From DATCVA01 sp036567205 (lineage in GTDB: Bacteria > Pseudomonadota > Gammaproteobacteria > Burkholderiales > Burkholderiaceae_B): 20,225 bases of DNA. This document shows positions 1 to 7,027 of the stretch, in pieces. Below the pieces are notes generated by a model that did not search any database, had not been told where the DNA came from, and saw only the letters and a program-made list of their open reading frames with translations. The DNA lies in contig DATCVA010000129.1 of NCBI GenBank assembly GCA_036567205.1, positions 1 through 20,225 on the forward strand, written 5' to 3'. The stretch's first letter is position 1, and every line of letters begins with the position of its first letter. Made by a program: the position numbers and the translations under genes.

Positions 1-534
1 AATTTGAAAGAAACCGGCAACTCGATGGATATCGCAATACAGGGTCGCGGTTTCCTGCAGGTTGAAATGCCTGACGGTACCTTTGCCTACACGCGCGATG
101 GCAGTTTGCAGGTAGATCAGAATGGTCAGTTGGTTACGGCAGGCGGTTATGCCGTACAGCCTCCTATCAACGTGCCCGACAATGCTCTTAGTTTGTCGAT
201 TTCGCGCGACGGCACGGTGTCGGTAACTCAACCGGGCGCTGTGGGTACCAACGTTGAAATCGGGCAGCTGGAACTTAGCACCTTTGTTAATCCAACCGGT
301 TTGCAAAGCATGGGTGAAAACCTTTATGTAGAGACCGACGCTTCGGGCCCTGCAATTTTTGCGCAACCCGGCCTCGACGGCGCCGGCCTGGTCCTTCAAA
401 ACTACGTGGAAACATCCAACGTCAACGTTGCCGAGGAACTGGTCAATATGATCACTACCCAGCGCGCCTACGAAATGAATAGTAAAGCCATCCAGACATC
501 CGATCAGATGCTTGCCCGCCTGACCCAACTTTAA
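1..534 (+). CDS. flgG: Flagellar distal rod protein FlgG, C-terminal part (5' end outside window)
   Basis: FlgG polymerises into the distal rod, the drive shaft that crosses the peptidoglycan and outer membrane. The reading frame is open from base 1 (N-L-K-E-T-G-N-S...), with no start codon in the window. The 177 visible residues compare with about 260 in typical FlgG, so roughly 80 N-terminal residues are missing. Visible family signatures are KETGNSMDIAIQGRGFLQV at the beginning and the rod/hook C-terminal motif with NVNVAEELVNMITTQRAYE near residues 136-154 of the visible part, followed by the terminal coiled-coil heptads ending in LTQL. FlgH starts 2 bases after the stop, which fits one flg operon. 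Identification is by recognition of conserved family sequence; a paralogous rod protein (FlgF) is unlikely given the C-terminus and the position just before flgH. Confidence 0.96.
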   Translation, partial: NLKETGNSMDIAIQGRGFLQVEMPDGTFAYTRDGSLQVDQNGQLVTAGGYAVQPPINVPDNALSLSISRDGTVSVTQPGAVGTNVEIGQLELSTFVNPTGLQSMGENLYVETDASGPAIFAQPGLDGAGLVLQNYVETSNVNVAEELVNMITTQRAYEMNSKAIQTSDQMLARLTQL

Positions 535-536
535 AC

Positions 537-1223
537 ATGTATAAACGCCTTAGTCTTTTATTGTTGTGCGTGGCGGCGATGGTGCTGTCGGGCTGTGCCA
601 TGATTCCGCCCGAACCTGTGGTGACGGGGCCATTGACGGCCTCGCCGCCGTTGCCCTCAACGATGATGCCCGAGGCTAATGGCGCGATTTATCAGCCAAC
701 GGCTTACGGAAGCTACCCGCTCTTTGAAGATCGTCGTCCACGTAATGTGGGTGATATCGTTACGATCGTCATCCAGGAAAAAACCAACGCGGCTAAAAAC
801 GTGGCCACGTCGACAGACCGCTCGGGCAGTGCGTCGATGGGGCTGGACGTGATGCCGTCTGTTGCGCCAAGTTGGCTGGGGCCGCAGCAAAATTTTGAGG
901 TTGGCGGTGCGAATGCCTCAGAGGGCAAGGGTTCTACGCGGGCCGATAACACCTTCTCCGGCACGCTTACCACCACAGTGATTGGCGTATTGCCCAATGG
1001 CAATTTGCAAATCGCCGGCGAAAAACAAATGGCTATTAATCGGGGCAGCGAATACATCCGTTTTTCGGGTGTGGTCGATCCGCGTTCTATTACCGGCTCC
1101 AATACAGTGTCTTCCACCCAGGTCGCCGATGCCCGTATCGAGTTTCGCAGCAAAGGCACCATGGATGAAGTGCAAACCATGGGCTGGCTGCAACGTTTTT
1201 TCTTGAATATTTCTCCGTTCTAA
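537..1223 (+). CDS. flgH: Flagellar L-ring lipoprotein FlgH
   Basis: FlgH forms the L ring, the outer-membrane bushing around the distal rod. The 228-residue product has a lipoprotein signal peptide: K3/R4, a hydrophobic stretch and the lipobox L-S-G-C, with lipidated Cys20. The body shows FlgH motifs: LFEDRRPRNVGDIVTIVI around residues 62-79, the central A-S-M-G-L region, and the end F-S-G-V-V-D-P-R followed by a Q-V-A-D-A-R-I-E strand and the short C-terminal tail WLQRFFLNISPF. Length matches the family (about 230). The ATG at 537 lies 2 bases after the flgG stop with no convincing Shine-Dalgarno, so translation is probably coupled to flgG. Transport to the outer membrane would use the Lol pathway (family knowledge). 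Confidence 0.97.
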   Translation: MYKRLSLLLLCVAAMVLSGCAMIPPEPVVTGPLTASPPLPSTMMPEANGAIYQPTAYGSYPLFEDRRPRNVGDIVTIVIQEKTNAAKNVATSTDRSGSASMGLDVMPSVAPSWLGPQQNFEVGGANASEGKGSTRADNTFSGTLTTTVIGVLPNGNLQIAGEKQMAINRGSEYIRFSGVVDPRSITGSNTVSSTQVADARIEFRSKGTMDEVQTMGWLQRFFLNISPF

Positions 1224-1238
1224 GGATGGCCCGTTTTG
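1222..1238 (+). promoter_or_regulatory. Ribosome-binding site and TTG start of flgI
   Basis: AAGGA at 1222-1226 overlaps the flgH stop codon (TAA 1221-1223) and sits 9 bases before a TTG at 1236. This TTG is the only initiation codon in frame that gives a complete signal peptide for FlgI. The ATG at 1226 is in another frame and hits a stop after eight codons. Confidence 0.7.
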
Positions 1239-2369
1239 TCTCGATTTTTTAATGGTGTTTTGCGGCTTTGGAGTCAACGCACCGCACTTGGCTTGACGCT
1301 GATCCTGGCAACCGGCGTGGTGCACGCCGAGCGCATTAAGGATCTGGCTTCAATACAGGGTGTCAGGGCGAACCAGTTAATTGGCTATGGCTTGGTGGTG
1401 GGGCTGGACGGCAGCGGCGATCAGGTTCGTCAAACGCCGTTTACTCAGCAAAGCCTGACCAATATGCTGTCTCAGCTTGGCGTAACGGTGCCCCAGGGTA
1501 CGAATATGCAGGTTAAGAATGTGGCGGCGGTAATTGTCACCGCTCGCTTGCCGGCTTTTGCGCGGCCCGGCCAGACGGTGGACGTGGTTGTGTCGTCGAT
1601 GGGAAATGCAAAGAGCCTGCGTGGCGGCACCTTGCTGATGACACCGCTGAAAGGCGCGAACGGGCAGGTTTATGCAATGGCTCAGGGAAACCTGCTGGTT
1701 GGTGGCGCTGGCGCCCAGTCGGGCGGCTCCAGCGTGCAGGTCAATCAACTGAATGGCGGAATTATTTCAAATGGGGCTATCGTCGAGCGCAGTGTTCCCA
1801 CAAGCTACGCGCGTGATGGTTTTATCAATCTGGAATTAAACACCACAGACTTTGGAACGGCACAAAGCCTGGTGACCGCGCTTAATCGCGAACTGGGCGC
1901 CAACACTGCGACTGCTCTTGACGGTCGGGTCATCCAGTTGCGCGGGCCCATCGACCCGGCTGCGCAAACGGCTTTTTTGTCGCGCGTGGAAAACACTCAG
2001 GTCCGTTTGCCGCCCGCGCGCGCCAAGGTCATCATCAATGCGCGTACCGGTTCCGTGGTCATGAACCGTACTGTCACGATCGACGAGGCGGCAATATCTT
2101 ACGGCAATCTGTCGGTGGTCATCAGCCAGGGGGTTGACGTCAATCAGCCCGATACGCCATTTGCCGGCGGCCAAACCGTGGTTACTGAAAACACGCAAAT
2201 CGAGGTGCGATCGGACGAAGGCACAATTAAACGGATGAAGACCAGCGCAAATCTGGCTGACGTGGTTCAGGCGTTGAATTCGCTAGGGGCCACCCCCCAG
2301 GACTTGCTGTCGATTTTGCAAACCTTAAAAAGTGCAGGCGCATTACGTGCCGACCTGGAAATCATCTAA
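1236..2369 (+). CDS. flgI: Flagellar P-ring protein FlgI
   Basis: FlgI assembles the P ring around the rod in the peptidoglycan layer, with help from the periplasmic chaperone FlgA. The 377-residue product begins with a Sec signal peptide: basic N-terminus, hydrophobic core around residues 17-29 and a probable cleavage site after V-H-A (residue 31), giving a mature start E-R-I-K-D-L. The hallmark RIKDLASIQGVRANQLIGYG segment and GLDGSGDQ follow directly. The C-terminus has the family motif V-V-Q-A-L-N-S-L-G-A-T-P-Q-D-L and ends L-R-A-D-L-E-I-I. The start is TTG, supported by AAGGA at 1222-1226. Length is typical (about 365-380). It lies between flgH and flgJ with 12-13 base gaps. Confidence 0.97.
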   Translation: MSRFFNGVLRLWSQRTALGLTLILATGVVHAERIKDLASIQGVRANQLIGYGLVVGLDGSGDQVRQTPFTQQSLTNMLSQLGVTVPQGTNMQVKNVAAVIVTARLPAFARPGQTVDVVVSSMGNAKSLRGGTLLMTPLKGANGQVYAMAQGNLLVGGAGAQSGGSSVQVNQLNGGIISNGAIVERSVPTSYARDGFINLELNTTDFGTAQSLVTALNRELGANTATALDGRVIQLRGPIDPAAQTAFLSRVENTQVRLPPARAKVIINARTGSVVMNRTVTIDEAAISYGNLSVVISQGVDVNQPDTPFAGGQTVVTENTQIEVRSDEGTIKRMKTSANLADVVQALNSLGATPQDLLSILQTLKSAGALRADLEII

Positions 2370-2371
2370 GC

Positions 2372-2385
2372 GGGAGGATTCTATG
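2372..2385 (+). promoter_or_regulatory. Strong ribosome-binding site deciding the flgJ start
   Basis: GGGAGG at 2372-2377 lies 5 bases before ATG 2383. The open frame extends back to a GTG at 2332 inside flgI, but that upstream start has no comparable site and would add 17 residues translated from flgI sequence. The ATG at 2383 is therefore taken as the real start. Confidence 0.85.
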
Positions 2386-3354
2386 TCATTTACCCAGTTT
2401 ATCTCCCGGCCTGAAGCGCCTATGTCAACGCTTGATTTCAGTCATCTGGACCGCCTGAAGCGGGGGGTTAAAGACGGGGCCGACGCCCCGTTGGCAGAGC
2501 AGAAGAAAGTTGCCCAGCAATTTGAAGCCTTGTTTATCCAGCAGTTAATGAAGCAGGCACGGCTATCGTCGAATATGCAGGGTATTTTCGACAGCGACCA
2601 GACTCGTATGGCGCAAAGCATGGCCGATGAACAGGCTGCGTTGCAGCTGTCCGATCCTGGCATTGGCCTGGCGCGTGCGCTGCTCGATCAAATACAGGGC
2701 AATGCTTCCGTAGGAAACAAGCTGAACGCAGGCCAATTATTGCCTGAACTGGCCTCGTCACGTTTGCCGGGCTTGTCCTCGCGAATTGGCGAAGAGCGCC
2801 GCGAGGCAGCTCCGTCGATTTCGGCATTAATAGACTTGCTTACCAAAAACTCCGTTACCGAAAAAATTTATAAAGCCATTAAAGGAGCGCCCGGGCATAT
2901 TCAGGATTTTGTTTCCAAAATGACAGAGGCCGCCAATGTTGCCGCCAATCAAAGTGGGGTTCCCGCCAAGTTGATTTTGAGCCAGGCAGCCCTGGAATCG
3001 GGTTGGGGGCAGCGAGAAATACGCGGCGAAGACGGCTCTACCAGTTTCAATCTTTTTGGCATCAAGGCCAGCCCGAACTGGAAAGGCAAGGTCGTCAATA
3101 TCATGACGACCGAATTCGAGGGCGGTGTGGCCCGCAAGGTAGTACAACCGTTTCGGGCGTATGACTCGTATGCCGAATCGTTTAGCGATTATGCGCGGCT
3201 AATCGGCCAAAACCGCCGCTATAGCGAGGTGGTCGGCGCGCCGACGGCTGAAGAAGCCGCGCACCGCATTCAGCAGGCCGGTTATGCCACTGACCCGAAG
3301 TATGCCGAAAAACTGATATCCATCATGGGGTATTTCGATTCGGGCAAAGTGTGA
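2383..3354 (+). CDS. flgJ: Rod cap and peptidoglycan hydrolase FlgJ
   Basis: FlgJ is exported to the periplasm, caps the growing rod and opens the peptidoglycan. The 323-residue product has both domains of the dual-domain beta/gammaproteobacterial form. The N-terminal rod-binding domain (about residues 35-105) contains the conserved V-A-Q-Q-F-E-A-L-F-I-Q-Q-L-M-K segment. The C-terminal glucosaminidase domain (GH73, about 160-320) contains SQAALESGWGQ with the likely catalytic Glu205, then F-N-L-F-G-I-K-A and the Y-D-S-Y-A-E-S-F-S-D-Y segment. No signal peptide is seen, as expected for a flagellar export substrate. It starts 13 bases after flgI with a strong GGGAGG site and is the last gene before the sigma-28-controlled flgKL pair. 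Confidence 0.96.
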   Translation: MSFTQFISRPEAPMSTLDFSHLDRLKRGVKDGADAPLAEQKKVAQQFEALFIQQLMKQARLSSNMQGIFDSDQTRMAQSMADEQAALQLSDPGIGLARALLDQIQGNASVGNKLNAGQLLPELASSRLPGLSSRIGEERREAAPSISALIDLLTKNSVTEKIYKAIKGAPGHIQDFVSKMTEAANVAANQSGVPAKLILSQAALESGWGQREIRGEDGSTSFNLFGIKASPNWKGKVVNIMTTEFEGGVARKVVQPFRAYDSYAESFSDYARLIGQNRRYSEVVGAPTAEEAAHRIQQAGYATDPKYAEKLISIMGYFDSGKV

Positions 3355-3486
3355 TTCCACTTCCAAATCAACCCTGAACGGTGTCGGTTTCGCTTGTTCT
3401 GCCAATGTACGACTCGCGGCTGGCCTTCACTGAGTAGTGATTTGGAAATGAAATGAATGCCCACGCGAATAATGCCGGCCCCGGCC

Positions 3487-3513
3487 TAAACAATTTCGTG
3501 CGGGTGCCGTTAA
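3487..3513 (+). promoter_or_regulatory. Predicted sigma-28 (FliA) class 3 promoter for flgKL
   Basis: TAAACAAT (3487-3494), an 11-base spacer and GCCGTTAA (3506-3513) match the flagellar sigma-28 consensus TAAAGTTT-N11-GCCGATAA. The -10 matches at 7 of 8 positions, the TAAA core of the -35 is intact and the spacing is exact. The elements lie about 65 bases before the flgK ATG in the only long gap of the flg operon. Transcription would start near 3520. This implies that flgK, flgL and possibly the receptors downstream are expressed late, after hook completion and FlgM export (established sigma-28 logic; its application here is inference). Confidence 0.75.
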
Positions 3514-3537
3514 TGCAGTACATGGTCTTTCAAATGT

Positions 3538-3555
3538 ATGGAGTTCGACCTCCAT
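3538..3555 (+). promoter_or_regulatory. Small inverted repeat in the flgK leader
   Basis: ATGGAG (3538-3543), a 6-base loop and CTCCAT (3550-3555) form a perfect 6-bp stem between the predicted sigma-28 start site and the flgK ATG at 3578. It would lie in the 5' untranslated RNA, about 22 bases before the start codon. No T tract follows, so it is not a terminator. Function is unknown; it may influence mRNA stability or translation. Confidence 0.35.
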
Positions 3556-3577
3556 CCGATTACCCAGCGGAATCGCA

Positions 3578-5245
3578 ATGAATTTAGCTAATCTTGGTCT
3601 TTCCGGCATCAATGCCGCGCAACATCGCCTGCAGACAACCGGTCATAATATTAATAACGCCGCTACCGACGGTTATAACCGCCAGTCGGTTCTGGTGTCC
3701 ACAGCCGGCGCGCAAAGCACGGGCAGCGGCTTTATCGGCATGGGCGTCCAGACCGACAGCATCCAGCGTGCCTACAATAATTTTATTGCCAGGCAATTGG
3801 TTAGTTCCCAGTCTGGCGGTGCGGCTATGGTCTCGTACGGCAATGAGATCGCACAGATCAATAATTTGTTCGCCGATCGTACGGTGGGTATTAGCCCCGC
3901 ATTGCAAAAGTTCTTCGATGGCATTCAGGCAGTGGCGTCGGCGCCGGCCGATCCGGCAGCGCGCCAGGAACTGTTAGGCCGCGCATCGAGTCTGGCGGGC
4001 CAAATCAACGATGCCAATGCCTTCCTGAATGATCAGCGCCGAAATATCAACACGCAGATCGCGACGACGGTCACGCAGATCAATAGCTATGCCGAGCGCA
4101 TACACGACATGAATCATCAGATTACTGTCGCTAAAGCCAGCGGTTCGGGGCAGCCCCCTAACGATTTGCTTGATCAGCGCGATCAGCTTGTCACCGAGAT
4201 CAGTCAATTGGTTGGGGTGACGGTTCTCGAGCAGGATGGCAATATTAATCTTACTTTGGGTAATGGTCAGGTCTTGCTCGGTGGGGACACTGTTTTCCCG
4301 CTGCAGGCTATTCCTTCAGCCGACGATCCGGAGCGTCTTGTCGTTGCTTATACCGCGCTTACCGGGCCCGGCCGGACGACAGCGTTCGAACTGAATGAAA
4401 ACTCCATTAAAGGCGGCAGTCTTGGCGGACTGATCCGCTACCGCAAGGAAGCGCTGGATACGGTTCAGAATGATCTGGGCCGTATGGCGGCGGGATTGGC
4501 ATTGTCGGTCAATGCGCAGCATGTGCAAGGGGTTGATTTAAGCGGGGCTTTTGGGGGTGAGTTTTTTAACCTGGGTAATCCTAAAGCGATTGCCGCCGAC
4601 GGCAACGCCAGCAACCTGACGGCGTCATTCAGCCCTACAGCGGCTAAGGACCTGACAGCGCTCGACTACAAGATTGAATTTACCAGTGGAAAATTTACGG
4701 TAACCAGCATACCCAACGGTACCCAGGTCTTTAGCGGTACTCAGAGCGATCTGGACGACCTTGAGCCAAGCGGCGATATCGGCATTGGCGTTACGCTTGC
4801 GTTTAGCGGCACTCCGGCCGAGGGCGACTCCTGGTTGTTGCAACCGACTCGCAACGCGGCAGCCGATCTTAGCGTCACCATCACCGATCCGGCAAAAATC
4901 GCGGCGGCCGATAAAGACGGCGGCTCTGCCAACGGCGGCAACGCACTGGTGCTGGCCAAGCTTCAAACCGACAAGCTCCTGGGCGGCGGCAGCATGAGCC
5001 TTAATGAGTCGTTCTCAAAAATCGTCAATAACGTAGGTGTGCTGACGCAGCAAAACGGTACTGCGGCTAAAGCCCAGGCTACGTTGATCCAGCAAAATTA
5101 TGCGGCGCAGCAAGCGGTGTCGGGCGTTAACCTGAATGAAGAGTACGTCAATCTTGATCGTTACCAAGAGCAGTTCCGCGCGGCGTCGCGCCTGATCGAC
5201 GTCAGTTCGACCTTGTTCGATACGTTGCTGGGGCTGCGCTCGTAA
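3578..5245 (+). CDS. flgK: Hook-filament junction protein FlgK (HAP1)
   Basis: FlgK is the first junction protein placed on the finished hook. The 555-residue product has the D0/D1 N-terminus (N-L-A-N-L-G-L-S-G-I-N-A-A-Q and a G-H-N-I-N-N-A segment by residue 28, then G-Y-N-R-Q) and the matching C-terminus, with S-G-V-N-L-N-E-E-Y-V-N-L then Y-Q-E-Q-F-R-A-A-S-R and a final L-F-D-T-L-L-G-L. The variable middle (about residues 340-430) holds a beta-rich surface domain ending in F-S-G-T-P-A-E-G-D-S-W-L-L-Q-P, similar to the duplicated domain in the neighbouring FlgL. Length is in the family range. A GCGGA-type site lies 7 or so bases before the ATG. It follows a 223-base gap containing a predicted sigma-28 promoter. 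Confidence 0.97.
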   Translation: MNLANLGLSGINAAQHRLQTTGHNINNAATDGYNRQSVLVSTAGAQSTGSGFIGMGVQTDSIQRAYNNFIARQLVSSQSGGAAMVSYGNEIAQINNLFADRTVGISPALQKFFDGIQAVASAPADPAARQELLGRASSLAGQINDANAFLNDQRRNINTQIATTVTQINSYAERIHDMNHQITVAKASGSGQPPNDLLDQRDQLVTEISQLVGVTVLEQDGNINLTLGNGQVLLGGDTVFPLQAIPSADDPERLVVAYTALTGPGRTTAFELNENSIKGGSLGGLIRYRKEALDTVQNDLGRMAAGLALSVNAQHVQGVDLSGAFGGEFFNLGNPKAIAADGNASNLTASFSPTAAKDLTALDYKIEFTSGKFTVTSIPNGTQVFSGTQSDLDDLEPSGDIGIGVTLAFSGTPAEGDSWLLQPTRNAAADLSVTITDPAKIAAADKDGGSANGGNALVLAKLQTDKLLGGGSMSLNESFSKIVNNVGVLTQQNGTAAKAQATLIQQNYAAQQAVSGVNLNEEYVNLDRYQEQFRAASRLIDVSSTLFDTLLGLRS

Positions 5246-5299
5246 CGCGCTTAGCCATGAATATCCGCATTTACCAAATTATTTTAAGGTCGTGTTGTT

Positions 5300-6910
5300 A
5301 TGCGTATTAGTTCTACTCTTTTCTTTCAAACGGGTCTGAATTCCATTAATGCCCAGCAGTCCGATCTTATGCATTTGTATCAGCAAATTGGCAGCGGCCA
5401 ACGTATGGTTACGCCGGCTGACGATCCATTGGGGGCGGCGCAGGCCATCAACATTAGCCAAGCTCAGTCACTGAATAAACGCTTTTCCGATAACCGTGAA
5501 GTGGCCAGGAATAATTTGGGGATTGAAGAAAACACCCTGAACTCGGTGACGACGCTGATGCAAGACATAAAAACGCGTCTGATCGAAGCGGGCAACGGCA
5601 CTTTATCGGATGCCGATCGCGCTACTCTGGCTAACGTATTGCAAAGCGCCAAGGAAAACATGCTGGGGCTGGCCAATGCCACTGACGGCAGCGGCCAATA
5701 TTTGTTTTCCGGGAACGCCGGCAATGTAACGCCGTTTACCATTGGGGCAGACGGAGGCATTAAATTTGCGGGCGATCAGGGGCAAAGGCTGATTCAGGTC
5801 GACCAGACACGCCAGATTTCCGGCAGCGACAATGGGCTGGATGTTTTTAGCAGCGCTTCTGCCGGGTCTCGCACCTATGTGACAACCGCGGACGACAGCA
5901 ACGCCGGCACAGGCCTGATCAGTACTCCCACTATCAACGATCCTAAGGGCAGCAACGTCGGCAACACATTCAAGCTTGAATTTTTAACCGAACCTGTTGA
6001 TCCGGCCGATCCCGGTGGCCTCCAGGGTCCGCTCCAATATAAAATCACGGTCACCGATCCCGATGGGAATCAGGTTGGAGAGCCTGTTGGTCCGGCGCTT
6101 TATACGGAAGGTACGGAAAGCTTCGATTTGCCCGGCGGGGTACAGGTCAAGTTTTCGGGCCAGCCCGTGGCTGGCGACGACTTCACCATAGAGCCTGTAT
6201 CCCAGACGCAGGCAGGTTATAAAACTACCGCAACCAACACCACTGCAGGTGCGGCTCAGATCCATACGCCCACAATTACGGATCCCAACGATTCGAATAT
6301 CGGCAATACATTCGAGATCGAATTTTTTCAAGATGATCCGCTCGATCCGCTTAAGCTGGAATACACCATTAAAGTCACCGACCCCGATGGCGTGGAGGTT
6401 GTTCCGGCCGGCGTTCGTGTAACTTACATTCCTGGGACCAGTCTCGACCTGTCTGGCGGCGTGCAGGTGAAGGTGTCAGGCTCTCCGGCGGCTGGCGATA
6501 CGTTCGTGGTTGAGCCTTCTGTTCCTCCTGCTTCCAAAACCGACCTGAACATCTTCAATACGTTCGACGACATTATTGCAGCGCTTGGCACGCCGGTTAG
6601 CGACGATCCGGCAGCCCAGGCCAAGCTGGCCAATTCGCTGGCAACGGCCATGCAAAAAATGGACGTCAATTACGACAAGATTCTGACGGTTCGCGCTTCC
6701 GTGGGGGCGCGTATGAATGAAATCGACGCCATCGGCGGCAATGGTGATTTACGCGGATTAAGCTATGCCCAGCAGTTGTCCAAGCTGGAAGATGTGGATT
6801 ACTACTCGGCTACAGCACAGTTGCAACTGCGCACTTCCGCGCTTGAAGCGGCCGCGCTGGCGTTCAAGAAAATCCAGGCCACCAGCTTGTTCAACATGGG
6901 CCGCAGTTAA
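5300..6910 (+). CDS. flgL: Hook-filament junction protein FlgL (HAP3), enlarged
   Basis: FlgL is the second junction protein, linking FlgK to the flagellin filament. Flagellin-like termini are present: residues 1-60 include M-R-I-S-S-T-L-F-F-Q, the G-S-G-Q-R-M-V-T-P-A-D-D-P segment and a coiled-coil region; the C-terminal 120 residues include Y-D-K-I-L-T-V-R-A-S-V-G-A-R and L-E-D-V-D-Y. At 536 residues it is far longer than enterobacterial FlgL (about 317). The extra length is two tandem copies of a beta-rich domain of about 95-100 residues (about 199-299 and 313-406), each with a T-I-x-D-P start, G-N-T-F-x-x-E-F, V-T-D-P-D-G, S-G-x-P-x-A-G-D and a closing x-x-V/I-E-P. AAGGT at 5286-5290 precedes the ATG. 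The frame is intact. Confidence 0.96.
   Translation: MRISSTLFFQTGLNSINAQQSDLMHLYQQIGSGQRMVTPADDPLGAAQAINISQAQSLNKRFSDNREVARNNLGIEENTLNSVTTLMQDIKTRLIEAGNGTLSDADRATLANVLQSAKENMLGLANATDGSGQYLFSGNAGNVTPFTIGADGGIKFAGDQGQRLIQVDQTRQISGSDNGLDVFSSASAGSRTYVTTADDSNAGTGLISTPTINDPKGSNVGNTFKLEFLTEPVDPADPGGLQGPLQYKITVTDPDGNQVGEPVGPALYTEGTESFDLPGGVQVKFSGQPVAGDDFTIEPVSQTQAGYKTTATNTTAGAAQIHTPTITDPNDSNIGNTFEIEFFQDDPLDPLKLEYTIKVTDPDGVEVVPAGVRVTYIPGTSLDLSGGVQVKVSGSPAAGDTFVVEPSVPPASKTDLNIFNTFDDIIAALGTPVSDDPAAQAKLANSLATAMQKMDVNYDKILTVRASVGARMNEIDAIGGNGDLRGLSYAQQLSKLEDVDYYSATAQLQLRTSALEAAALAFKKIQATSLFNMGRS
5894..6517 (+). repeat. Tandem duplicated domain inside flgL
   Basis: Copy 1 spans about 5894-6196 and copy 2 about 6236-6517. 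Shared protein landmarks, in the same order and spacing, are I-S/H-T-P-T-I-N/T-D-P, S-N-V/I-G-N-T-F, V-T-D-P-D-G, L-P/S-G-G-V-Q-V-K and G-D-D/T-F-T/V-I/V-E-P. DNA similarity is still visible locally, for example GTCACCGATCCCGATGG versus GTCACCGACCCCGATGG. Boundaries are approximate and judged by eye. Confidence 0.85.
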
Positions 6911-7027
6911 GGCCGGCCGGGAAGTCTTTTTTAAATTTAAGGTAGTAGTGTATGAGGTCTATTTAATGCGTTGAGCTCAATCAGCGGAGACAAATTTTTG
7001 CTTGGTAATCGGGTGCGAGAATAATTA

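Noticed and set aside
713..1325. Open frames of 135-155 codons on the strand opposite flgH
   Set aside because: They lie wholly or mainly antisense to flgH, a clear conserved gene. They show no recognisable domain and no ribosome-binding site, as expected from codon bias of the real gene.
6911..6942. GGCCGGCC palindrome followed by six T after flgL as a terminator
   Set aside because: The palindrome has no loop, so no stable hairpin forms before the T run. Downstream genes have no clear promoter of their own, which argues for read-through.
6997..7025. Sigma-70-like TTGCTT and AATAAT boxes just before the first receptor
   Set aside because: The -10 would end 2 bases before the ATG, so transcription would start inside the gene.
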